Part shown: piece after piece, positions 57,331 to 64,000 of the stretch | How the letters are laid out: the number at the start of each line of letters is the position of its first letter | How positions within the stretch are numbered: position 1 is the stretch's first letter | DNA from: Chitinophagaceae bacterium PMP191F | Lineage (GTDB): Bacteria; Bacteroidota; Bacteroidia; Chitinophagales; Chitinophagaceae | Length of the DNA stretch: 64,000 nt | Reading direction: 5' to 3' | Assembly (NCBI GenBank): GCA_001302245.1 | Contig: LGYU01000011.1 | Span: 22,641 to 86,640, forward strand | Translations under genes and position numbers: made by a program | Notes under the pieces: model-generated | What the model saw: only the letters and a program-made list of their open reading frames with translations | Databases searched by the model: none | What the model was told of the DNA's origin: nothing

Positions 57331-57437
57331 GTTGTACGTTATGTGTTTTAAGTTATAGGTAAGTGTCTGAGGTTTATGATTGTTTTTTTTTGCGGTTACA
57401 TCAAAAACAGTTTACCTGGTCAGGAGGGACCTATAAC
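57331..57437. repeat. Iterated word sequence between TraB gene and ABC gene
   Basis: gtacgttatgtgttttaagt tataggtaag (57335-57364) and ggacctataacttacaaccc (57427-57446) repeat the 'tataacttaaaacc' words. No gene or clear hairpin. Confidence 0.5.
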
Positions 57438-59183
57438 TTACAACCCTTTAGGTACCGATGCAATCAGCTGCTGCGTATATGCTTTCTGGGGATGGTAGAA
57501 TACCTGGTCGGCATTACCGGTTTCTTCAATTTTCCCTTTATTCATCACCATAATGCGGTTGCTGATATAGCGTACTACAGAAAGATCGTGTGAAATAAAG
57601 ATGATGGTGAAGCCAAATTCCTTTTTCAGATCGTTCAATAAATTAAGCACCTGGGCCTGCACGCTTACATCCAGTGCAGAAACAGATTCATCACATACTA
57701 CAAAAGAAGGATTGAGTGCCAGTGTGCGGGCAATAACGATGCGTTGCCGCTGACCGCCTGAAAATTCGTGTGGGTAACGATAAAAATGATCAGCCTGCAG
57801 GTTCACTTTCTCCAGCAGTTCTATCACACGGTCTTTGCGTTGCTGAGTGTCGGGTATCAGGCCATGTACTTTCAAAGGTTCTGCAATAGCGCTGCCAATG
57901 GTAAGTCGTGGGTTCAGTGAAGAATAGGGGTCCTGGAATACGATCTGTATATCCTTTCTCAGCGCTTTCAGGGCATTGCTAGTAGTGGCGGTGAGGTCTG
58001 TGTGATTGTAGTAGATCTTACCGTCGGTCGGTTCAATTAACCGGAGCAGGGTTCGGCCGAGTGTAGTTTTGCCACAACCGGATTCTCCTACCAGGCCCAG
58101 CGTTTCACCTTTGTATACTTCAAAACTCACATCGTCTACAGCTTTGGTAAAACCGGTAGTTTTTCCCAACCATGTTTTACTGGCAGGGAACCACACTTTC
58201 ACACCTTCAGCCTTTATCAATACTTCTTTGGCTTGTGCCTTGTCTTTTGTGTGTCTTTGATCTTCATTTTTCGCATTGCTTGTTTCTGATTGCGGACTTT
58301 CCGACTGCCGGCTTCTAACCTCAGTCTTTCTGCCTTCCAGGAAATCACTTACCACCGGCAATCTTTCACCTTTCTGATGCAATATAGGTCTGCATGCCAG
58401 CAAGCCTTTGGTATAAGGATGTTGCGGATCTTTAAACAATTGCGCTACGCTGCCTTCTTCCACAATAGCGCCTTTGTACATGACAATAGCACGATCTGCT
58501 ATTTCAGCTACTACGCTCAGATCGTGTGTAATAAAAATAACACCCATTTGTTCTGTCTGCTGGAGTGATTTCACCAGTTGCAGAATGGTTTTCTGTACTG
58601 TCACATCCAGTGCGGTAGTGGGTTCATCACAAATAAGCAAGGCAGGATTACAACTCATGGCCATGGCAATCATGACACGTTGTTTCTGGCCGCCGCTGAG
58701 CTGGTGCGGATAACGATGAAAAAGCTGTTCAGGATTGGGCAGTTTTACTTTCCGGAACAGTTCGATGGTTTTTTCCGTAGCTGTTTTTTTGCTCATGGGT
58801 TTGTGCAGGCGGATCGCTTCCATCACCTGGTTGCCACAGGTAAAAACAGGATTGAGCGAGGTCATGGGTTCCTGGAAGATCATTGCGATCTGGTTACCCC
58901 GGATGCGACGCATTTGTTGGGGCGATTGTGTAAGCAGGTTAACCGGAGTTTTGCCATCGGGACAAAACAGTATTTCGCCCTGAACATACCGGGCGGGCGG
59001 GGCAGGCAGTAGCTGCAGGATGGACAATGAGGTAACAGATTTACCGGAACCGGATTCGCCCACAATCGCAACAATTTCACCACGCTTTATCTCCAGTGAA
59101 ATATTACTAATAGCAGTGGTATGACCGATATCGGTTACAAAATCGACCTGCAGGTTGTTGATATGTAGTAAGGGTGATGACAT
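57438..59183 (-). CDS. Fused oligopeptide/dipeptide ABC transporter ATP-binding protein
   Basis: A 581-aa protein joining two ABC ATPases (DppD-DppF / OppD-OppF type), which power peptide or nickel import. Domain 1: Walker A GESGSGKS (42-49), signature LSGGQKQR, Walker [10 protein letters not shown]. Domain 2: Walker A GESGCGKT (367-374), signature FSGGQRQR. Each is followed by the family's C-terminal oligopeptide-binding extension. The two are joined by a charged low-complexity linker at about 284-320 ([16 protein letters not shown] then [20 protein letters not shown]) whose DNA (58224-58334) resembles the intergenic word sequences here. No permease or binding protein is adjacent, so the transporter's other parts lie elsewhere. 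Confidence 0.94.
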   Translation of the reverse strand: MSSPLLHINNLQVDFVTDIGHTTAISNISLEIKRGEIVAIVGESGSGKSVTSLSILQLLPAPPARYVQGEILFCPDGKTPVNLLTQSPQQMRRIRGNQIAMIFQEPMTSLNPVFTCGNQVMEAIRLHKPMSKKTATEKTIELFRKVKLPNPEQLFHRYPHQLSGGQKQRVMIAMAMSCNPALLICDEPTTALDVTVQKTILQLVKSLQQTEQMGVIFITHDLSVVAEIADRAIVMYKGAIVEEGSVAQLFKDPQHPYTKGLLACRPILHQKGERLPVVSDFLEGRKTEVRSRQSESPQSETSNAKNEDQRHTKDKAQAKEVLIKAEGVKVWFPASKTWLGKTTGFTKAVDDVSFEVYKGETLGLVGESGCGKTTLGRTLLRLIEPTDGKIYYNHTDLTATTSNALKALRKDIQIVFQDPYSSLNPRLTIGSAIAEPLKVHGLIPDTQQRKDRVIELLEKVNLQADHFYRYPHEFSGGQRQRIVIARTLALNPSFVVCDESVSALDVSVQAQVLNLLNDLKKEFGFTIIFISHDLSVVRYISNRIMVMNKGKIEETGNADQVFYHPQKAYTQQLIASVPKGL

Positions 59184-59324
59184 AATGCAAAAACAATATA
59201 TAGCCTATGCTGCTGTAATTTATTGTAATAAATGATAATAAGGGTAAATAAGCTGTGTTTTGCATAATACGATACAGAACAATTTGAGCAGTCAGGTGTT
59301 GAATGCTTCAGAAAAAGAAAAACT

Positions 59325-60041
59325 ATGGAGCAATTAAAGGGAAAAGTTGCACTGGTAACAGGAGGCAATAAAGGTATTGGAAAAGCCATTGCATTGGCAT
59401 TGGCTGCAGAAGGCGTGCAGGTAGCTATCACTGGCCGTAATGAACAGGATCTGCAAGCCGTAAAACAATTGATTGAGAAGGCTGGTGTAAAGGCCGCCTA
59501 TGCGGTGGCAGATATCAATAAAATTGACCAGGTAAATGAAGCTGTTGCTGTTGCGGTAAAAGAACTGGGAGCCATTGATATCCTGGTAAACAATGCCGGC
59601 ATCGCTGCTTTTGGTACTCTTACGGAGATGTCGGTACAGGAGTGGGAAGCTATGATCCAGACCAATGTATTGGGTGTGTATTATGCCTGCCGGGCAGTGG
59701 TTCCGTCTATGATAGAACGCAATACCGGTGACATCATTAATATTGCTTCTACTGCCGGACTTCGCGGTAATGCAGGTACCAGTGCCTACAGCGCTTCAAA
59801 ATTTGCGGTACTGGGTCTTACGGAATCCTTAACTATGGAAGTACGCAAACATAATATCAGGGTAACTGCACTAACGCCCAGCACTGTGGCTACAGATATG
59901 GCTTTGCAGTTGAAACTGACTGATGGCAATCCGGAGAAAGTGATGCAGCCCGAAGATGTAGCGGAGCTGGTGGTTGCCCAGTTAAAACTGAACCGCCGGA
60001 CCTTTATCAAGTCATCTTCTATCTGGAGTACCAATCCATAA
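59325..60041 (+). CDS. Short-chain dehydrogenase/reductase (FabG-like)
   Basis: A 238-aa classical SDR. Nucleotide motif TGGNKGIG (12-19), NNAG (89-92), Asn114, Ser142, Tyr155 and Lys159 (YSASK) give the complete active site. It resembles 3-oxoacyl-ACP reductase; with no fatty-acid genes adjacent, other alcohol or ketone substrates remain possible. Start ATG at 59325. It is convergent with the peptide cluster. Confidence 0.92.
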   Translation: MEQLKGKVALVTGGNKGIGKAIALALAAEGVQVAITGRNEQDLQAVKQLIEKAGVKAAYAVADINKIDQVNEAVAVAVKELGAIDILVNNAGIAAFGTLTEMSVQEWEAMIQTNVLGVYYACRAVVPSMIERNTGDIINIASTAGLRGNAGTSAYSASKFAVLGLTESLTMEVRKHNIRVTALTPSTVATDMALQLKLTDGNPEKVMQPEDVAELVVAQLKLNRRTFIKSSSIWSTNP

Positions 60042-60064
60042 CCGGTAACGGATAGCTTATTGTA

Positions 60065-60093
60065 TTGTAATGGATGTGCGGCATCCGTTACAA
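60065..60093. terminator. Stem-loop between convergent SDR and TlpA-like genes
   Basis: TTGTAATGGATG (60065-60076), loop TGCGG, CATCCGTTACAA (60082-60093), one wobble pair. No long T run follows, so terminator activity is uncertain. Confidence 0.4.
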
Positions 60094-60144
60094 TAATTTA
60101 ATAACCGTTAAAGGCCATGGAATGTAGGCTCATCTTGAAAAAAA

Positions 60145-61284
60145 CTACTCATTATCCCCATCTGTTAACAATTTGGTTAATGCTGCAATTGAGATATTAC
60201 TGACAATTACGATACCTTTTTTACTAATCAGTAGATTGGCGGGATAGGAATTAATGTTAAAGGTTTGTATGGTACTTCCTTCCGGGTCCCAAAGTTGCAG
60301 CCAGTTCATTTTATGATCATGAACTACTTTCTTCAGTTTTTCATATTGTGTTCTCTGATCTGTAGATATGCTGACAAGGTGTAGTTTTCCTGGAAATAAT
60401 GCCTGCAACTGCTTTAAGGAAGGTACTAGCTGTATACAAGGTGTGCAGGAACTGAACCAGAATTCCACGAGCGTATATGCGTTTTTAGTATAATTCAGTT
60501 TTGTAATTTTCTTTCCCTGAACTGTGAGCAATGAAATTACTGGAAATGTTTTGCCAACCTGAAGATTCTTTGATTTTTCCAGGTATCCGGCAATTTGCTG
60601 TCCAATATAGGTTTGCTTTAAATTATCTGACAGGTAATCATACGCTTTTTGAAACTCATTCTTATAACCCTTACCCTGACTGTAATCTTTTAATGCCCAG
60701 AGACCAACATAAGAATTGGGGTAGGTCTTGATATACTCCACAAGTACACTATCGAACGATTGATAAATCAAACGTTTTTCGATCTCTAATGAATCAGCTA
60801 TCCGTGAAGGCACTTTCCCTTTGAATTTTTCATAAGTAGAAGCCATTGATTCCGTTAAAAGATCGTATTTTCTTATCACTTCCTTTCTAAATGTGCTGTA
60901 TACTTCATTATACTCTTTGTGAATGGGTTGCCCTGTTACGTAGGGGTGTTTATAGCTGAAGGTATCAGAATTGATATTGCTATATAATGTCTGTCTCCCA
61001 CCTGTTATCAGAAAACTCTGGGAAAGCTTATCAATACCTGGTGCAATTACACTGATATTCATTTGCTGGGGGTATGTAATATATCCTGAAATAGAAAATA
61101 TTCCCTTTACAAGCGAAACAGAATCTTTTTCTACTCTTATGGTCGAATCACCTTTCTGATAATATACCACTACTGTTCCATTAGAAACTCCTTTAACGAA
61201 TCCATCTACATAAAACCGTTGCTGACCGTCTATGGTTTTACATAAACTTAGACAACCAAACAGAAAAAATAAAATTGCACGCAT
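60145..61284 (-). CDS. TlpA-like thiol:disulfide oxidoreductase (DUF4369 + thioredoxin fold)
   Basis: Exported, probably periplasmic, 379-aa protein. A signal sequence (MRAILFFLFGCLSLCKTIDG) is followed by a DUF4369-like beta-domain (22-115, VDGFVKGVSNGTVVVYYQKG), a helical connector (about 120-245) and a thioredoxin-fold domain (about 243-379) with Cys280-Thr-Pro-Cys283 in FWFSSCTPCIQL and a cis-Pro at SYPAN (348). Members reduce or isomerise disulfides. The ATG at 61284 is preferred since that at 61308 lies inside the hairpin arms. It is the third gene of the peptide cluster, 44 bp after the precursor peptide gene, and may rearrange the peptide's cysteines. Confidence 0.88.
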   Translation of the reverse strand: MRAILFFLFGCLSLCKTIDGQQRFYVDGFVKGVSNGTVVVYYQKGDSTIRVEKDSVSLVKGIFSISGYITYPQQMNISVIAPGIDKLSQSFLITGGRQTLYSNINSDTFSYKHPYVTGQPIHKEYNEVYSTFRKEVIRKYDLLTESMASTYEKFKGKVPSRIADSLEIEKRLIYQSFDSVLVEYIKTYPNSYVGLWALKDYSQGKGYKNEFQKAYDYLSDNLKQTYIGQQIAGYLEKSKNLQVGKTFPVISLLTVQGKKITKLNYTKNAYTLVEFWFSSCTPCIQLVPSLKQLQALFPGKLHLVSISTDQRTQYEKLKKVVHDHKMNWLQLWDPEGSTIQTFNINSYPANLLISKKGIVIVSNISIAALTKLLTDGDNE

Positions 61285-61298
61285 AAAAAAGGTATAAG

Positions 61299-61319
61299 GG
61301 CTGGCCATTTTGGCCAGCC
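61299..61319 (-). terminator. Hairpin between precursor peptide and TlpA-like gene (attenuator or terminator)
   Basis: GGCTGGCC (61299-61306), loop ATTTT, GGCCAGCC (61312-61319): a perfect 8-bp stem. On the - strand it is followed within 12 nt by a TTTTTT run (61285-61290), directly before the TlpA-like ATG. It would let the peptide gene be transcribed more than the downstream gene. Confidence 0.6.
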
Positions 61320-61328
61320 AGAAACAGA

Positions 61329-61541
61329 CTAAGCATGAGACGTGCAGACGTATTTTTTACCACTGCTATCCGGGTCACAACCTGAACATTTTTTGCAGGT
61401 TGATCCCTTTTCACATTTATCTCCGCATGAGCCCTGGCCGCCATCTTCCGGCGGAGCCTCTTCTTCATCAGTGCCACCTCCCATAATCCGTTTCAACTCC
61501 TCTTTTGAAAGAGTGTTGCCTAAATTAAACATTCTTGACAT
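61329..61541 (-). CDS. Cys-rich secreted peptide precursor with double-glycine leader
   Basis: A 70-aa precursor. The leader MSRMFNLGNTLSKEELKRIM followed by GGG resembles the Bacteroidota double-Gly precursor leaders (LSKxELKxIxGG, TIGR04149-like), cut after Gly-Gly by a C39-type peptidase transporter. The mature ~48 aa are acidic then Cys-rich, with six cysteines at 39, 43, 49, 52, 55 and 66, enough for three disulfide bonds. The gene lies 45 bp after a VKOR/thioredoxin fusion and 44 bp before a TlpA-like gene on the same strand. A M4 start (61532) is also possible. The mature product, its target and its exporter are unknown. Confidence 0.8.
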   Translation of the reverse strand: MSRMFNLGNTLSKEELKRIMGGGTDEEEAPPEDGGQGSCGDKCEKGSTCKKCSGCDPDSSGKKYVCTSHA

Positions 61542-61586
61542 GTTTTTTACATTTAGATTTCCTGATCTTTAATGTTAGGTGTCAGG

Positions 61587-63185
61587 TTAACCATTTTGTT
61601 GCAACAAAATATTTGATTCACTAATCGCTGAATAATACTTTTCATTGTCGAGCAATTGAGGTATCAGAAAACGTAAATCTGAAATTGGAAGATACTTAGG
61701 TAGTTTTCTCCCATTGACAAAAACTACAGGCGTAATAGTAATAGCTGCCTGATTTGTCCAGGCGGTATGATGACTTACTGATTCTTTTAAATAATCTTCC
61801 TTTATATCGTCTATCTGATATTTTGCTTTAAAAGCCTCCAAATCTTGCAACTTATACCATTCATTCATAACCCGTTGGTTAATCTCGGCCATACTTCCAT
61901 TACCCGTCTGTAAATATTTTTCCTTTAGTGTATAAAGCATTTTAATTGCCAATCCTTTCTTATACCACTTCACATGGTCGATATGTTTAAATCGCTCCAC
62001 AATTGAAACATTATTTCCATACTTATTAACCAACTCCTGGACGAATTGATGTGATTCTGCGCATGGTTTACAGAATAGGTCCGAAGTCAATATTATTTTG
62101 ACCAGGGCGGATGAGTTTCCATATTCGAAATCAAGTTGCTCGACTTGCGTTTCCACGAACTTCCTCTTACTCATTTCAAGTTTGAACAAATCCGGGTTTT
62201 TTCTCAGCCTTTTCAGTTGCAATAGGTAGGGATAGAATTGTAGCGCTTTCGAAAGAATATCTTTCGTATTATTCCATAATAATGTGACCAATATTACAGG
62301 AAGTAAAAATGCACTGATCTCCAGGATATCTGCTTTAAAAATATATTCTTTTACCTGTGAAATCGTTACAAATTGTAGTAGAAGGATTGCGCAGATCAGC
62401 AGGCATAAGTTACACCAGACACGGGCAAAGAATTTCTGATAGATGATTGAATAGGCAATAAATAACAACGATAAAGAAGATAATATTAAATAACCTACAC
62501 TGAATATGTTGGTATTTCCTGTACTCGTCGCAATGAGATAGCTTATTGTCTGTGACAGAAAATATACAAATCCAATATCGGAAAAACCTATATTACCTAA
62601 TATTTTGCCGGAAGCACTTTTTATTAACTGGTCACATTTTTTTTTGCCTGTACCACATACTTTATCGGCTATGCTAGAATCGACATTTAAATCTTTTAAT
62701 AAGATTAGCAGACTTACGGTCAGACCCAGTAATCCCAAGATGAAATAAACCGTAAGAAACAGATTTACTGAAATAATTAAAGACATGATTGCAACTAATG
62801 CACTAGCAAATACTGCATTGATACTTCTTTTAACTTGTTCCGATTTGACCAGCTGCTCCTGCTCCTTGATTCCTTTTACTACTTCAATAGCAATAATGAT
62901 TACCCCTGAAAAATCTTCATATACTAATCTTCCTACTTGCCTCTTTACAAAAACAATATTATTGTCATTCATATGGGCTAAAAAGGGCATTTCGACTTTA
63001 TACAGATCTTGTTTCTCGATTCTCCGAACTTCCGTTTTAAGACCTATTAAGTCCAGCGTTTCTGTTATTGAAAGCAAGGACGGATATTCAGGATGAGACC
63101 TGATTTCAGTATACAGAAATTCTTTGGATATTTTTACCCCATGACAACGTGCAAAATGATGTACGACTTTTGTAAAATCAATCAT
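61587..63185 (-). CDS. C39-like/VKOR/thioredoxin fusion membrane protein
   Basis: A 532-aa inner-membrane protein. Residues 1-100 resemble a peptidase C39-like domain (HPEYPSLLSITETLDLIGLK at 31-50; LAHMNDNNIVFVKRQVG at 69-85), but no QxxxxDCG catalytic Cys motif is present and Asn76 occupies the usual catalytic-His position, so it probably binds leaders without cutting. Residues about 118-305 form a VKOR core with loop cysteines C177 and C184 (CGTGKKKC) and the CNLC active site C258/C261. The C-terminal thioredoxin-like part has CKPC at C372/C375. It would oxidise cysteines of exported peptides and pass electrons to quinone. First gene of the cluster. Confidence 0.87.
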   Translation of the reverse strand: MIDFTKVVHHFARCHGVKISKEFLYTEIRSHPEYPSLLSITETLDLIGLKTEVRRIEKQDLYKVEMPFLAHMNDNNIVFVKRQVGRLVYEDFSGVIIIAIEVVKGIKEQEQLVKSEQVKRSINAVFASALVAIMSLIISVNLFLTVYFILGLLGLTVSLLILLKDLNVDSSIADKVCGTGKKKCDQLIKSASGKILGNIGFSDIGFVYFLSQTISYLIATSTGNTNIFSVGYLILSSLSLLFIAYSIIYQKFFARVWCNLCLLICAILLLQFVTISQVKEYIFKADILEISAFLLPVILVTLLWNNTKDILSKALQFYPYLLQLKRLRKNPDLFKLEMSKRKFVETQVEQLDFEYGNSSALVKIILTSDLFCKPCAESHQFVQELVNKYGNNVSIVERFKHIDHVKWYKKGLAIKMLYTLKEKYLQTGNGSMAEINQRVMNEWYKLQDLEAFKAKYQIDDIKEDYLKESVSHHTAWTNQAAITITPVVFVNGRKLPKYLPISDLRFLIPQLLDNEKYYSAISESNILLQQNG

Positions 63186-63801
63186 TGGTAGCTTAGATTA
63201 AAATATAAATTAAAAACATAAACAGGTAGCAGATAAACAATATAGAATTATCAAAAAAGATTAACTAGATAAAAAATACTTACATGAACTACTAAAGAGA
63301 AAGCTACTCAATGTACCCGGGATTCTGTACAGGTGTCTACTTATTTACAGAGCATTACTATAGTTACACATTTGTAATGTTTACATAGATACGCCTATGT
63401 CAGATTGCTATTAAAAGTATTTAACCAGAAAAGATGCCCTAAAAAATATAAACTTTTATTTATAAAGCAATTTTTATAAAAAGTTAAAGCTGAATTATAA
63501 AATGCATTTATACTATATAGTAAGAATAAATGTAAATATTGTAAATCATAAAAAAAACTTAAACTGAAATTATTGATAAAAGCTAACTTATCTTATCCTG
63601 ACGATCATCGATAAAAGCGGTATGCTGATACTGACTACATATGTAACATCGGGTCTATGATTACCAACTAATCCGCCTTGCACAAGCATATACCACTGCT
63701 CACTTGTAGCTTTAAAATGAACGGAACCTTAAAATCGAAGCTTTTTAATTGCGTACATGATTTTGTTTTAATGTTAGCATTATAGAGGGTGCGGGCGATA
63801 C
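63186..63801. other. AT-rich gene-free region between peptide cluster and IS element
   Basis: About 620 bp with very low GC and no supported gene. A minus-strand 33-codon frame (63588-63689) is open but too short to judge. The promoter of the peptide cluster should lie near 63190-63260, but I see no clear TAnnTTTG box. Confidence 0.45.
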
Positions 63802-64000
63802 TGTAAGCTTCCCCCTAACATGAGCCAATATCGGTTGGAGTTAATGACCAAAAGCTTGTTAACTTTAAACTTTGAAACGACATGAAAAAAGGAAGATTTA
63901 GCGAAGCACAGATTGTATCGGCATTGAAGAAACAGGAAGCCGGAATTGCTGTAAAAGAGATTTGCCGCGAACTGGGAATCAGCGAAGCAACATTTTACAA
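63802..64000 (+). mobile_element. IS3-family insertion sequence, left part (truncated by window edge)
   Basis: A probable left end begins with TGTAAGCTTCCCCCTAACAT at 63802, a TGT-starting end typical of IS3-family elements, ~80 bp before the transposase OrfA start. Boundary is inferred from pattern; the right end lies outside the window. Confidence 0.5.
63882..64000 (+). CDS. IS3-family transposase OrfA (partial)
   Basis: The first ~39 residues read MKKGRFSEAQIVSALKKQEA then GIAVKEICRELGISEATFY, the start of the helix-turn-helix OrfA (Tnp_1) of IS3-family elements: SEAQIV and ELGISEATFY are highly conserved. OrfA binds the ends and is normally joined to OrfB by -1 frameshifting; OrfB is beyond the window. 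The gene is truncated only by the window edge. Confidence 0.93.
   Translation, partial: MKKGRFSEAQIVSALKKQEAGIAVKEICRELGISEATFY

Noticed and set aside
63588..63689. 33-codon - strand frame reading MLVQGGLVGNHRPDV...
   Set aside because: Sounds protein-like but is too short, lies in AT-rich DNA and has an in-frame stop 12 codons upstream; could be a gene remnant.

Overview
The window looks like chromosomal DNA of a Bacteroidota bacterium, most likely family Chitinophagaceae (Chitinophaga/Niastella-like). The evidence is an Oar-type TonB-dependent receptor, a type IX secretion C-terminal domain, DUF4954 and DUF4403 proteins, LytS/LytTR sensor-regulator pairs, Bacteroidota-style -7 boxes (TAnnTTTG) before many genes, few Shine-Dalgarno sequences, and an initiator tRNA without an encoded CCA. 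GC content looks to be in the mid-40s per cent by eye and is clearly lower in the last ~4 kb; I did not compute it. No rRNA, CRISPR array, prophage or origin was seen.

Layout. 0-10 kb: a nearly complete TonB receptor (-), ribBA (+) and a 4.8 kb TamB-like gene (-). 10-13 kb: a DUF1572/DinB-like protein, a gamma-glutamyltransferase lipoprotein and tRNA-fMet, all (-). 13-18 kb: era and der GTPases (+) and a T9SS-exported surface protein (+). 18-27 kb: DUF4954 beta-helix protein, glmS, an S9 peptidase and mgtE, all (-). 27-36 kb: a SET-domain protein, a DUF4403 lipoprotein, a LytS/LytTR pair (+), AlkD-like glycosylase with a bestrophin, an ECF sigma factor with a membrane partner, and a second LytS/LytTR pair (-). 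36-43 kb: small secreted and membrane proteins, a TolB-like protein, a TPR lipoprotein, rpe, ssb and an L,D-transpeptidase-like protein. 43-50 kb: an Ldh-family oxidoreductase, aspartokinase and a trio of uncharacterised envelope genes, with a ~59 bp inverted repeat at both ends. 50-60 kb: esterase, glycosyltransferase, queA, a 1302-aa TraB/GumN-type protein, a fused oligopeptide ABC ATPase and an SDR.

The most distinctive part is 60.1-63.2 kb. Three (-) strand genes sit in a row: a membrane protein joining a degenerate C39-like domain, a VKOR core and a thioredoxin domain; a 70-aa peptide with a double-glycine leader and six cysteines; and a TlpA-like oxidoreductase. A hairpin separates the last two. 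This looks like a system for making and exporting a disulfide-rich peptide. It is AT-rich and ends near the left end of an IS3-family element at the window edge, which suggests horizontal acquisition.

A second theme is that many gaps between genes are filled by degenerate iterated 'word' sequences (Tataacctataactt-like, gtgaatcgtgaa-like, accttaaaccttgt-like, tttgaaaa-like, ggaagaccggaag-like). One such stretch seems to have been absorbed in frame into the linker of the fused ABC ATPase. A third theme is that several -7 boxes lie only 4-9 nt before the ATG, implying leaderless or nearly leaderless mRNAs.
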